From Pedobacter panaciterrae (GTDB lineage Bacteria; Bacteroidota; Bacteroidia; Sphingobacteriales; Sphingobacteriaceae), in contig NZ_JABMKW010000008.1 in assembly GCF_013204795.1 (NCBI RefSeq), positions 372,001 to 436,000 of the forward strand: a stretch of DNA of 64,000 nt, written 5' to 3'. Below are positions 7,813 through 16,565 of the stretch, piece after piece; the first letter of the stretch is position 1; each line of letters opens with the position of its first letter. The notes under the pieces were generated by a model that worked only from the letters and a program-made list of their open reading frames with translations, was not told the origin of the DNA and did not search any database. The translations under genes were made by a program, and so were the position numbers.

Positions 7813-8382
7813 GTGAATAAGGAAGAGTTAATAGCAAGGCTTAGTACGTCAATGGAGTTTCAGATGGTGACTAATTTAACTAGTATTATTGAAAGTAATG
7901 ATCTAAAAATAACCGACTTACTGGATATTAGTTTTCATAGGAAAAAAGAAGTTGCTTTTAGGGCCGCCTGGATGTTAGAATATTTGATGACACACAAGCC
8001 TGATCTGTTTGTGGGTTATATCCCAGAGCTTATATCATTATTGGCGAAACAGAAGAACCCTTCGGCGATGAGGCATTACGCTAAGATTATTGCTTTACTG
8101 ACAGACAGAAAGGCTCATCATGTATATAAAGATAAGGCTGTAACAACAGATTTTGAACCTGTTATTGATATTTTGTTTACCTGGCTTGTAGATACAGAGG
8201 TGCTTGTAGCTACCAAAGTGCACTGTATGCAAACCCTGGCAAATCTGGCACCTCGTTACGATTGGATTAAAGACGAGCTGCTAGAGACAATAGATTATCT
8301 GGTTGATATCGAAAGTGTTGCGTTTTTTGGCAGAGCCAAGCAAATTAGAAAGCAATTAAAGAAGATTCGGCAGAAAGTTTAA
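7813..8382 (+). CDS. HEAT-like helical repeat protein
   Basis: The 189-residue protein is almost entirely helical. The segments EVAFRAAWMLEYLM, PSAMRHYAKIIALL and TKVHCMQTLANLA have the spacing of paired helices of HEAT/ARM-type repeats. The start codon is GTG at 7813 (VNKEEL); no ATG lies close in frame. No signal peptide or catalytic motif is visible. Related Bacteroidota proteins exist but I know no assigned function. Likely a cytosolic protein-binding scaffold, which is inference from repeat architecture only. Confidence 0.65.
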   Translation: MNKEELIARLSTSMEFQMVTNLTSIIESNDLKITDLLDISFHRKKEVAFRAAWMLEYLMTHKPDLFVGYIPELISLLAKQKNPSAMRHYAKIIALLTDRKAHHVYKDKAVTTDFEPVIDILFTWLVDTEVLVATKVHCMQTLANLAPRYDWIKDELLETIDYLVDIESVAFFGRAKQIRKQLKKIRQKV

Positions 8383-8491
8383 TACTAAAACTATTACACG
8401 GCGCAAACATTTCCATTGGGCTTAAATTCTATTTTTGCCATTTATGTGCTATAGTTAAAAAATTAGCATAACATTTGGAAGAGATATTGGA

Positions 8492-9070
8492 ATGGAACAA
8501 GAAATAGAAATTTTAAGCAGGATTATTAAACGTAGGCGGAGCATTTTTCCGGTGAGTTATACTAATCAGGAGGTGCCGGTTAAGGTTATACAGCAAATTT
8601 TGGAAAGTGCTAACTATGCACCTACACATAAATTAACACAACCCTGGCGTTTCATTGTTTTCAGAAATGAGGGGAAAACTAAGTTTGGTAAAGAGCTAGC
8701 CCGCTTGTATAAAAAAACTACACCAGTTCATCAGTTTTTGCAAAAGAAATATGATAGCATTCTTGAAAAGGCAGAACAAGCCAGCTGCATAATTACATTA
8801 AATGTCGAATTGCATTCAGACAAGGTACCCGAATGGGAGGAGCTTGCAGCTCTAGCCTGTGCAGTTCAGAACATGGCGCTTACTGCCGAGGCCTTAAATG
8901 TTGGCGCATACTGGAGTTCACCGGGAATGATTGCAGATCTGAAGGATTATCTTAACTTAGGGGAACAGGAGAAATGTTTTGGGCTTTTTTATATGGGATA
9001 CCATAACGAGGAACCCAGAGATGCAATTCGTACTCCTATTGAAGAAAAGATTAAATGGATAGAATCGTAA
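8492..9070 (+). CDS. Nitroreductase-family flavoprotein (YdjA-like)
   Basis: The 192-residue protein fits the small single-domain nitroreductases. RRRSIFPVSY near the N terminus binds FMN phosphate in this family, LESANYAPTHKLTQPWRF is the typical APSxxNxQPW-like block, and AVQNMALTAEALNVGAYW is the dimer helix. FYMGYHNEEPR near the end is the conserved GxP-like region. These enzymes use NAD(P)H to reduce nitro or quinone compounds; the native substrate is unknown. The next gene starts 3 bases after its stop, so the two are very probably co-transcribed. Confidence 0.85.
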   Translation: MEQEIEILSRIIKRRRSIFPVSYTNQEVPVKVIQQILESANYAPTHKLTQPWRFIVFRNEGKTKFGKELARLYKKTTPVHQFLQKKYDSILEKAEQASCIITLNVELHSDKVPEWEELAALACAVQNMALTAEALNVGAYWSSPGMIADLKDYLNLGEQEKCFGLFYMGYHNEEPRDAIRTPIEEKIKWIES

Positions 9071-9073
9071 TTT

Positions 9074-9526
9074 ATGCAGGATATTAAAGAAACACTATAT
9101 CGACTTTGTTTAAATTTTATAGAGCAAAGAATTCAGACTGCTGAAGTTGCATTGCAACAGGCGCGCGAAGCTAGTAATGATGATACTAAAAGCAGCGCCG
9201 GAGATAAGTATGAAACCAGCAGAGAAATGATGCAGCAGGATATTGATCGAAACAAGCGTCTTTTAATCGATGCTCAGGATAATCTAAGATTGTTAAAAAG
9301 TATTGAGATAAATCCTGAGTCTGAAATTGTAAGACATGGCAGTTTGGTGTATACCAACAACGGGAGTTTTTACATTAGTGTTAGCGCGGGTCAGCTAACG
9401 CTTGATGGTAAGGCTATTTTTGCTATTTCCCCTTCATCTCCCATAGGCAAATTGCTTTTGGATAAGAAGAAAGGGGATGCGTTTAGTTTTAATGATAAGA
9501 AATTTGTTGTTGAGGCAGTTGCCTAA
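9074..9526 (+). CDS. GreA/GreB-like protein
   Basis: A 150-residue protein with an N-terminal coiled coil (about 1-75, with AEVALQQAREAS and YETSREMMQQDID) followed by a small globular domain (about 85-150, HGSLVYTNNGSFYI, ISPSSPIGKLLLDKKKGD). That order and the SPIGKLLLxKKxGD block match GreA/GreB C-terminal FKBP-like domains, which bind RNA polymerase. The coiled coil lacks an obvious pair of acidic tip residues in the GreA context, so RNA-cleavage stimulation cannot be claimed. Similar Bacteroidota proteins are often mislabelled as 3-oxoacyl-ACP synthase. It follows the nitroreductase by 3 bases. Confidence 0.7.
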   Translation: MQDIKETLYRLCLNFIEQRIQTAEVALQQAREASNDDTKSSAGDKYETSREMMQQDIDRNKRLLIDAQDNLRLLKSIEINPESEIVRHGSLVYTNNGSFYISVSAGQLTLDGKAIFAISPSSPIGKLLLDKKKGDAFSFNDKKFVVEAVA

Positions 9527-9527
9527 A

Positions 9528-10373
9528 CTATTTAAAACTCTTATTTATACTATGGTAAAGGTTCTTCGCTGTATAAGTTCCTGGATCAATAATACGTCGG
9601 ATGGTAAAAAGCGGATTAGTCTCATCTCTCTTTGTTGATAAGATGAATGCCGCTTTAAACCCGTGCTCTTTTAATTTATGTAAGGCTTCTGGTTTCCAAA
9701 CCCCATATGGATAGGCAAAATATTCAACCTTTTTACCTGTAATTGTTTCTAATGTTTTGGTCGGTTTATCTATTTGTACTTCCCAATCATCATTCGTAAA
9801 CTCACTGAAATTTTTGTGATTCCAGGTATGGCTTGCGATAACATGACCGTCATCTGCGAGGGCTTTTATTTGGGTTTTGCTCATGTATCTCGGTCTTCCT
9901 ATAGATACCGTCATGATAAAAAATACGCCCTTAAAACCATATTTTTTTAACTCGGGTGCTGCAACAGTAAACTGATCCAGATCCGTATCATCAAAGCTAA
10001 TGATGATCGGTTTTTCTGGAAGTTTGCCCCCATAATTCAAATAATCATAAAGCTGGTCTGGTAAAATGGTATGGTAGCCACTATCTGCAAGCATTTTAAT
10101 ATGCTGTTTGAAATTGGCAGGAGGGATAATGTCATCATGCGCCCGTTTCGAATCGCTTGCTTTCCAATCTCTAATTTGATGATAACAAAGAACAGGGACT
10201 TCCTTTTTGCTTAAAATCTCGGCCGCGGTAGCTTCCTTTTTAGGTGCCTTACTAGTTTGGGCTGTGTCTTTATCAGGATTACCCGAAGCGGAACTAGTTT
10301 GACTTTGACTGGTATATGTGCATGCTGAAGCTAATATCATTAAGCCAGCACCCAGACTTAAAAGTATTTTCAT
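9528..10373 (-). CDS. Lipoprotein polysaccharide deacetylase (NodB domain), copy 2 of a tandem pair
   Basis: The 281-residue product begins with a lipoprotein signal ending in the lipobox LASAC, so it should be membrane anchored, followed by a Thr/Ser/Lys-rich linker. The NodB domain shows VLCYHQIRDW, then motif 1 SFDDTD, motif 2 SHTWNH (the two metal-binding histidines) and motif 3 AYPYG. These enzymes remove N- or O-acetyl groups from cell-surface glycans using a divalent metal; the substrate is not evident. Its ATG shares one base with the stop of the upstream paralogue (TAATG), a sign of translational coupling. Confidence 0.87.
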   Translation of the reverse strand: MKILLSLGAGLMILASACTYTSQSQTSSASGNPDKDTAQTSKAPKKEATAAEILSKKEVPVLCYHQIRDWKASDSKRAHDDIIPPANFKQHIKMLADSGYHTILPDQLYDYLNYGGKLPEKPIIISFDDTDLDQFTVAAPELKKYGFKGVFFIMTVSIGRPRYMSKTQIKALADDGHVIASHTWNHKNFSEFTNDDWEVQIDKPTKTLETITGKKVEYFAYPYGVWKPEALHKLKEHGFKAAFILSTKRDETNPLFTIRRIIDPGTYTAKNLYHSINKSFK

Positions 10374-11257
10374 TAGAAACTTTTTACTATGCTGTTATGT
10401 AGCGTTTTAGGACTCCAGTAACCACTCGCAATAATTCTTCTTATCGTGTACAACGGATAATTCTGATCGCGTTTATCAGCAAGAGAAAATGCCATCCTAA
10501 ATCCACGTTTTTTTAGTTCAGGGAAACCTTCAGCATTCCATAAGCCAAAAGGATAAGCAAATTCAGTCATTTTTTTGCCGGTAATCTCTTCCAGTTTTTT
10601 GGTAGGCTTATCTAGCTGTTCTTCCCAGTCTTTTCCCTGGTATTTCTTGAAATTCTTATGGTCATAAGTGTGACTGCCAATTATATTGCCATCATCAGAA
10701 AGTTGTTTTATCTGCTCTTTGGTCATATAGTCAACAAACTTACCCTTACGGCCAATGGATACTGTCATGATAAAGTAGACTGCTTTAAAACCGTATTTTT
10801 TTAGTGTTGGAGCAGCAATTGTAAACTGATCCATGTCTGTATCATCAAAAGTAAACATGATCGGTTTGCTCGGTAATGGAGCGCCCGTATTTAAATAGGC
10901 ATATAACTGATCAGGTAATATAGAGTGATAACCACTGTCGGCAAGCATTTTAACCTGATCTTTAAAGTTTTGTATTTCAACAATGTAGTCTTTCCCTACT
11001 TTGCCATCTGTTGGTTTCCAGTTACGAACCTGGTGATAGCATAAAATAGGTACCTGTTTGCGGGCAAGTATGGTTTTAGCATCAGCAACTTTAATTTTGC
11101 TTACATCAATTTTAGCGGCTTGTACTTCTTCCTTTGATGAGGTTTGTGTTAAAGTATCCTTAACATCCGGGTTATCGGTGTTAGTTTGTGATTTAGATTG
11201 GCAACTGGCCGTAAAAATTGCCGCTGCAGTTAATAAAGGTAGAAGATGCTGTTTCAT
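10373..11257 (-). CDS. Lipoprotein polysaccharide deacetylase (NodB domain), copy 1 of a tandem pair
   Basis: A 294-residue paralogue of the downstream gene. The signal peptide ends in FTASC, then a polar linker (about 20-60). The catalytic domain has ILCYHQVRNW, motif 1 TFDDTD, motif 2 SHTYDH and motif 3 AYPFG, all metal-site residues present. The two copies differ throughout, so the duplication is not recent. A likely promoter lies at 11274-11281. Expected to act in the periplasm or at the outer membrane on peptidoglycan or an exported glycan; which one is open. Confidence 0.87.
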   Translation of the reverse strand: MKQHLLPLLTAAAIFTASCQSKSQTNTDNPDVKDTLTQTSSKEEVQAAKIDVSKIKVADAKTILARKQVPILCYHQVRNWKPTDGKVGKDYIVEIQNFKDQVKMLADSGYHSILPDQLYAYLNTGAPLPSKPIMFTFDDTDMDQFTIAAPTLKKYGFKAVYFIMTVSIGRKGKFVDYMTKEQIKQLSDDGNIIGSHTYDHKNFKKYQGKDWEEQLDKPTKKLEEITGKKMTEFAYPFGLWNAEGFPELKKRGFRMAFSLADKRDQNYPLYTIRRIIASGYWSPKTLHNSIVKSF

Positions 11258-11273
11258 TTATGATTATTTGTGG

Positions 11274-11281
11274 CAAAACTA
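11274..11281 (-). promoter_or_regulatory. -7 box TAGTTTTG for the deacetylase pair
   Basis: Exact TAnnTTTG match on the minus strand, ending 16 bases before the ATG at 11257. Confidence 0.45.
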
Positions 11282-11389
11282 TGAAATCAACCGCTATTTT
11301 ATTGCATTAACTATCACATTTATTACAAATAAAGATTCATCCTTCTTTAGTATTAATCAATAATTTAGCCGTTTTAATTAACAGTTCAA

Positions 11390-13894
11390 ATGAAGAAACT
11401 TTACATTCTATTTTTATTGCTTATTAGTGCAGGTTTTAATGCGGTTTCGCAAACCAAAACTTTTACAATAACAGAAACCACAACCCAGGCACCGAAGGCA
11501 AATTATCAGCTTGCCTCAAGGTTTTCGCCCAACAAACTTAAAAAGATCATTTACTCAACGGCTGTTGATCCGCACTGGTTGAAATTAAGTAATCGTTTTT
11601 GGTATGAGTATGAAACACCAAACGGTAAGCTTTGGTACCTTGTTGATCCGGTTGCTAAAAGCAAAAAGAAGATTTTTGACAATGCACAACTTGCTGCAGA
11701 AATCACTACAATTATTCGTGATCCTTTTGATGCCCAGCACTTGTCTTTAGAGAATCTTAAGTTTTCGAGTGATGAGAAACAAATCAGTTTTGAAATAAAA
11801 AGTACTATTGATGAATTGAAAAAGGATCGTAAGGATAAGAAAGATGCAGATTCAATGCAGAAAAAGATTTTTTATTTTAATTATGATATTGCAAGTGCAA
11901 AACTTACCGAAGTCCCAAATTATACCAAGCCTAAAGCAAAGCCGTCTTGGGGTTCGGTTGCACCTGATTCCTCGGCAATTATCTTTAGTAGAAATTACAA
12001 CTTGTACTGGATGGATAAGGAAAACTATAAAAAGGCTGTGAAAAATGAAGAGGACAGCACCATTGTAGAGCACCAGCTAACAAAGGATGGAGTTAAGTTT
12101 TATTCATATGGCAGCGATGGTGATGGCGAAAATAATGAAGAACAAGAGAAAAACAATAAGAAAAGACGCAGAGCTTACGTGTTATGGTCGCCAAATGCAA
12201 AATATTTTGTGCTCGATAGAACAGATTCCCGTAAGGTAAAAGACCTTTGGGTAGTAAACAATATTACTGCCGGCAGGCCTACCTTAGAAACATACAAATA
12301 CCAAATGCCAGGTGAGCCTGATGCACCAATTGATGAACTCCTTTTATTCAATTTTGCCAGCAAAACCTTTAAGAAGCTAAATATCGCTGCTTTCAAAGAT
12401 CAGAGTGTGTCTGTCTGGGGAGCGCCTCCTTTAAACAAAGATCGTGATAATGAGTTCAGACCTTCTATATGGCTGGGTAATAACAGCAAGATCTATCTTT
12501 CGCGTACCAGCAGGGATTTAAAACGAGTTGATGTGTGTACCGTTGATATCAATACGGATGTAGTAACTCCGGTAATTGATGAACGTTTTAACACTTATGT
12601 AGAAATCAACCGTCCGGGTTTGGTAAACGATGGAAAAGAAATTATCCATTGGTCTGAAAGAGACGGATGGGCTCATTTTTATCTGTTTGATAGTAATGGT
12701 AAGTTAAAGAACCAAATTACAAAAGGTGCCTTCCATTGTGAAAGCATAGTGAACATCGACGAAAAAAATAGGGTGTTGTATTTTACTGCAAATGGGCGAG
12801 AGGCTAAGGAAGATCCTTACTACCTGCATTTATACCGCATTAATTTTGATGGGTCTGGAATGAAGCTTCTAAATCCGGGAGATTTTGATCATGCAGTAAA
12901 TATGAACGATGAGAATAAGTTTTTTGTAAATAACTTCTCTAAAGTTAATACGGTTCCTAGATCTGTATTGATGGATAACACCGGTAAAAAAGTAATGGAT
13001 CTTGAAACTGCTGATCTTTCTTTATTAATGGCTACCGGTTATAAATTTCCGGAACCTTTTAAAGTAAAAGCTGATGATGGCGTTACGGATATTTACGGGG
13101 TAATGTATAAACCTTTTGATTTTGACCCGACCAAAAAGTATCCGATCATAGAATATGTATATCCCGGTCCTCAAACCGAGGCTGTAAACAAGTCCTTTAG
13201 TAAAAGCATGGATAGAACTGATCGCTTGGCTCAGTTTGGATATGTGGTAATTACAGTAGGGAATAGAGGAGGAAACCCTGCAAGATCTAAATGGTATCAT
13301 ACCTATGGTTATGGAAACTTACGCGACTATGGCTTGGCTGACAAGAAGGCTGCTGTAGAACAACTGGCAGATAGGTACTCATTTATCGATGCCACTAAAG
13401 TTGGTATTACCGGCCACTCGGGTGGCGGTTTTATGTCTACAGCCGCAATGCTTGTTTATCCTGATTTCTTTAAAGCTGCAGTATCAAATGCAGGAAACCA
13501 TGATAACAGTATTTATAACAGATGGTGGAGTGAAAAGCATCATGGTGTAAAAGAAATTGTTTCAGCAAAAGGCGATACTACATTTAAATATAGCATTGAT
13601 AAAAATCCTGATCTTGCTAAAAACCTGAAAGGTCATTTAATGTTGATGACGGGCGACGTTGATAATAACGTACATCCGGCAAATACCATTAGAGTAGCTA
13701 ATGCTTTAATGAAAGCAGGTAAAAGATTTGAATTTGTTATTGTACCGGGACAACGCCATGCATTTGGTGATTTAACAGAATATGCTTTCTGGAAGCTGGC
13801 CGATCACTTTAATAAATATTTGATTGGCGACTTTTCTCAATCTGACCAGGTTAATGTACTGGAGATGGATAGGGAAGTGGAACAGAAGAAATAA
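11390..13894 (+). CDS. S9 family (dipeptidyl peptidase IV-like) serine peptidase
   Basis: An 834-residue secreted protein: signal peptide (LYILFLLLISAGFNAVSQ), a long N-terminal beta-propeller region (about 40-560), and a C-terminal alpha/beta-hydrolase domain. The nucleophile elbow is GHSGGG with Ser677, the acid is probably Asp758 in GDVDNNVH and the histidine His790 in GQRHAFG, in the order and spacing of DPP IV-like S9 peptidases. The propeller carries a charged insert with runs of Lys and Glu near residues 245-265. Such periplasmic enzymes cleave dipeptides from peptide N termini. An IS element starts 18 bases after the stop and probably supplies the terminator. Confidence 0.88.
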   Translation: MKKLYILFLLLISAGFNAVSQTKTFTITETTTQAPKANYQLASRFSPNKLKKIIYSTAVDPHWLKLSNRFWYEYETPNGKLWYLVDPVAKSKKKIFDNAQLAAEITTIIRDPFDAQHLSLENLKFSSDEKQISFEIKSTIDELKKDRKDKKDADSMQKKIFYFNYDIASAKLTEVPNYTKPKAKPSWGSVAPDSSAIIFSRNYNLYWMDKENYKKAVKNEEDSTIVEHQLTKDGVKFYSYGSDGDGENNEEQEKNNKKRRRAYVLWSPNAKYFVLDRTDSRKVKDLWVVNNITAGRPTLETYKYQMPGEPDAPIDELLLFNFASKTFKKLNIAAFKDQSVSVWGAPPLNKDRDNEFRPSIWLGNNSKIYLSRTSRDLKRVDVCTVDINTDVVTPVIDERFNTYVEINRPGLVNDGKEIIHWSERDGWAHFYLFDSNGKLKNQITKGAFHCESIVNIDEKNRVLYFTANGREAKEDPYYLHLYRINFDGSGMKLLNPGDFDHAVNMNDENKFFVNNFSKVNTVPRSVLMDNTGKKVMDLETADLSLLMATGYKFPEPFKVKADDGVTDIYGVMYKPFDFDPTKKYPIIEYVYPGPQTEAVNKSFSKSMDRTDRLAQFGYVVITVGNRGGNPARSKWYHTYGYGNLRDYGLADKKAAVEQLADRYSFIDATKVGITGHSGGGFMSTAAMLVYPDFFKAAVSNAGNHDNSIYNRWWSEKHHGVKEIVSAKGDTTFKYSIDKNPDLAKNLKGHLMLMTGDVDNNVHPANTIRVANALMKAGKRFEFVIVPGQRHAFGDLTEYAFWKLADHFNKYLIGDFSQSDQVNVLEMDREVEQKK

Positions 13895-13912
13895 AATAAA
13901 AAGTAGCTGCTA

Positions 13913-13932
13913 GCCCAGTCATGGTCGGAAGA
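13913..13932 (+). repeat. Left terminal inverted repeat of the IS element
   Basis: Twenty bases, perfectly matched in inverse orientation at 15290-15309. The repeat overlaps the left end of the terminator hairpin described separately. Confidence 0.85.
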
Positions 13933-13949
13933 AATTCCGGCCATTTTTT
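13921..13949 (+). terminator. Terminator hairpin in the left IS end
   Basis: ATGGTCGGAA (13921-13930) pairs with TTCCGGCCAT (13935-13944) with one G-U pair, loop GAAA, then a T run to 13949. On the plus strand this would end transcripts arriving from the S9 peptidase gene before they enter the IS. Confidence 0.7.
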
Positions 13950-15165
13950 ATGTTTTAAAAAACAGGCCTGGGTCTCCTCCGCATTGCACAACGATTAGGG
14001 CAATAGCTAAGTCCCTTACTTCCATGGAGAACCGTCTTTTTGCTGTTTTGTAAGTCAATTTATTTGCTTTTTTATATATCAGCACCAACATGGCTGCCAT
14101 TAATGTCATGTACAACATTACCTGTATTCCGTTCTTATTCAAAGACACAAGGTGGCTCATATTGAGTTCCTGTTTTAGAAACCTAAAAAATACCTCTATA
14201 TCCCAGCGTCTCCTATATGCTTGAGCCATTTCCTTTGCAGACAGATCAAAATCATTGCTCAAAAACCAATATTTCTTGCCATCCAACTTGCTTTCCACAA
14301 TAATAAGACGAAAGGGACTATCTACTAGTTCTTCTCTGAAATGTTTATTCCCCTTTTTGTTATTTACCGCTACACCAGTATACAATTGAACTTTAGAGTC
14401 CTTTAATAGATTGGATTCGCCTAGATCCAAGTCTTTATTCTCCTGTATAAGCGACTCGAGTTCAACGAATTTCTTATTTTCTTTGGTCCTGCAAATGAAT
14501 GTTATTGCATTGGAACTAAATGTTTTCATGTTTCTGATTGATTGCAAACCTCTATCCATCACATAAATGTTTTGATGATCTGTTTCTTTCTTCACATGAG
14601 CCATTACTGCTTCAGGCAATGCAAGATCTTCACTGGCATAGCCTTTGGAGGTAAATACATTGGATTGACATGGTAATACTCCATCAAAGGCAATACTATA
14701 TTTCACTGCTTTCTTACCACTTTTGTTATCAAGCCCTTCGGTTAACTTACCAACCGTTTCACTAACCATTGAGCTATCAACACGGATAAGGTTATATTTC
14801 TCTCTTTCGGTTAGGGAGTACAAACTGGAGAACTGATCGTAAATGCATTCATAGATCTGCTTAAAATAATCTGGATCTATTTTAGAAAGTCGCTCTGAAA
14901 TGGAGCTTCTGCGTACCCGTTCATCCTCATCCAGATTAAAAAGTACTTTGAATACAGAATCAGTGAAGGTATCGTCTAAAGTTCGTTAACTTAGTTTTTC
15001 ATTATCCAAGATACCATACAACAGAAGATAGAATAGCTTATTACCATGAAGAACCTTCGCGTAATGATCGATCTTGGTAGTGAGGGATAAATTTGATATC
15101 AGCGCCTCAGGAATGTACCCTAATAGATGTTTTGCACTGATAGCATGATCTTTAAATTTTGCCAT
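13948..15165 (-). pseudogene. IS4-family transposase with an in-frame stop at codon 60
   Basis: Read from the ATG at 15165 (MAKFKDHAISAKHL) the frame meets TAA at 14986-14988 after KLS and then continues in the same frame with RTLDDTFTDSVF to the stop at 13948. Without the stop it would be 405 residues, a normal IS4-family length. The DDE core is downstream and intact: VDSS with the first Asp, MDRG with the second, and the family signature Y-x2-R-x3-E-x6-K in YRRRWDIEVFFRFLK. The N-terminal domain is cut off, so activity is doubtful unless the stop is read through or is a sequence error. Confidence 0.85.
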
Positions 15166-15270
15166 ATCTTATTGATTATCAGCAATTAAGATACTAATTT
15201 AAATCCACAAAAACAAGAATAAGCAACTGATTATCAAGTGTTTACGAAAATAAAACAAACTCTTTTACGC

Positions 15271-15298
15271 AAAAAAGTCGGAAGAAAAATCTTCCGAC
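15271..15298 (-). terminator. Terminator hairpin in the right IS end
   Basis: GTCGGAAGA (15277-15285) pairs with TCTTCCGAC (15290-15298), loop AAAA. The six A bases at 15271-15276 become a T run on the minus strand. This would end transcripts arriving from the C1 peptidase gene. Confidence 0.7.
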
Positions 15299-15309
15299 CA
15301 TGACTGGGC
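15290..15309 (-). repeat. Right terminal inverted repeat of the IS element
   Basis: Exact reverse complement of 13913-13932; marks the right edge of the insertion sequence. Confidence 0.85.
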
Positions 15310-15340
15310 ATCAGCCCCCTTTTTATTTAATGAATTGAAT

Positions 15341-16447
15341 TTATTTTATACCTAGTTTGTTCTTTAATTCCTTTGAAAGCGCCGCTTTAGGTACTACAAG
15401 ACTTACTGTATTAATCGCAAAATAAGGTTCAGATACTTCTATGTAACCTTTAAAAGGCCCAATATCTCCCCATGAGTTTTTTACCTTAAAGAACAGTTTC
15501 CCGTTTGCTGATTGCTCAAGACCAATTAAATGCATCAGGTGATCATCCTGAGTGGTTAAGTTCTCGTATAATTGCTGACGCAGTTCCGGTGTATATGCTA
15601 TTTCTTTCATATCAGGGTTTAAATCAGCTTGTTTCGCATCCACTGTATCAGCGAATAACATAGCATATCCTTTTTTCTGTTGAAAGTTTCTGCTGCTCAC
15701 ATCGGCATCCCACATAATGGTATATCCATTTTTTACTGCAGTAGTTGTCATGGTTACCATTTCTGCCAGTGGAAGGTTGTAAAATGACCCGTTTGCAAAA
15801 TTGTCTGGTGCTTCCAGAATAAATTGGGTATAGTAAGGATGGTGAGTAAAAGAAGTGATGTTTATATAATCGTTAGCGTCAAATTTTAGCACCTCTTTAG
15901 CAAAGGTTTGTGCAGTGTAGCTTTTGCCTTTGTAGTCAAAATTAGCTGGTGGAACCCCAATTTTCTGATCCAGAATTTGCTCATAACCCTTTAGCCAGTC
16001 ATTATCTAGCGGACGTTTTTTAAGTACGCCGTCAAGATATGTTTTTAGTGCAGTTTCCAAGCCGGTGTGATCAGGTATTTCGCCGCTAACACCCTGGAAA
16101 GCTTCCTGAGGCATTGCACCATAAAGAGATATGGAGCGTACTAAATCATGCCCAAGACCACCCTCTCCAAACTGCGCTTTTCCCTGGCGGAGAATGTAAT
16201 TCTTAGCTTTTTCTATGTACACATTACGTGCAGTAAACATTTCTGATAGATCCAGTTCCCCTAAACCTTTGCGTAACCCTTCAGATTCAATCAGGGAAGT
16301 TGTAGAGTAATTCCAGCAGGTGCCAGACTGACCTTGGTTTTTAACCGAAGTTGCCGCATTTTCTTTTACGGGTTTTAACGCACTATTCTGTGCGTGTGCG
16401 GATAAAATAAATCCGAACCCGATTGCAAATAATATAGTTTTTTTCAT
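15341..16447 (-). CDS. Secreted C1-family cysteine peptidase (aminopeptidase C / bleomycin hydrolase-like)
   Basis: The 368-residue product has a signal peptide ending AHAQ. The papain-type active site is complete: Gln38 and Cys44 in NQGQSGTCWNYS, His306 in DHLMHLIG, and Asn324 in VKNSWG. The order and the insertion-rich middle match the bleomycin hydrolase/PepC branch (C1B) more than papain, though export to the periplasm is unlike classical cytosolic PepC; secreted versions are common in Bacteroidota. It probably cuts peptides in the periplasm. The gene runs toward the IS right end, 31 bases away. Confidence 0.88.
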   Translation of the reverse strand: MKKTILFAIGFGFILSAHAQNSALKPVKENAATSVKNQGQSGTCWNYSTTSLIESEGLRKGLGELDLSEMFTARNVYIEKAKNYILRQGKAQFGEGGLGHDLVRSISLYGAMPQEAFQGVSGEIPDHTGLETALKTYLDGVLKKRPLDNDWLKGYEQILDQKIGVPPANFDYKGKSYTAQTFAKEVLKFDANDYINITSFTHHPYYTQFILEAPDNFANGSFYNLPLAEMVTMTTTAVKNGYTIMWDADVSSRNFQQKKGYAMLFADTVDAKQADLNPDMKEIAYTPELRQQLYENLTTQDDHLMHLIGLEQSANGKLFFKVKNSWGDIGPFKGYIEVSEPYFAINTVSLVVPKAALSKELKNKLGIK

Positions 16448-16465
16448 TTTGTTAAGCTAGTTTTC

Positions 16466-16473
16466 CAAAAATA
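16466..16473 (-). promoter_or_regulatory. -7 box TATTTTTG for the C1 peptidase gene
   Basis: Exact TAnnTTTG match on the minus strand, ending 18 bases before the ATG at 16447. Confidence 0.45.
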
Positions 16474-16510
16474 GTAAACCATTACGAGTTTTAATAAAAA
16501 AACTGGTCAT

Positions 16511-16539
16511 AAAAAAAGCCCTCGCTAATGCGAAGGGCT
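16511..16539 (-). terminator. Rho-independent terminator after the outer membrane protein gene
   Basis: On the minus strand AGCCCTTCGC pairs with GCGAGGGCT (one bulged A), loop of four, followed by a run of seven T. It lies just downstream of the stop at 16566. Confidence 0.8.
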
Positions 16540-16565
16540 CTTTATCTAACCAAATGTAAAGTCTA

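Larger units (their letters stand above)
13913..15309. mobile_element. IS4-family insertion sequence with 20-bp perfect terminal inverted repeats
   Basis: The element is 1397 bp long. Its ends are GCCCAGTCATGGTCGGAAGA at 13913-13932 and the exact reverse complement at 15290-15309. It carries one transposase reading frame on the minus strand. I could not find a convincing target-site duplication in the flanks (GTAGCTGCTA on the left, ATCAGCCCCC on the right), so the element may be old, or the boundaries may differ by a few bases. Each end folds into a hairpin with a T run pointing into the element. Confidence 0.88.
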
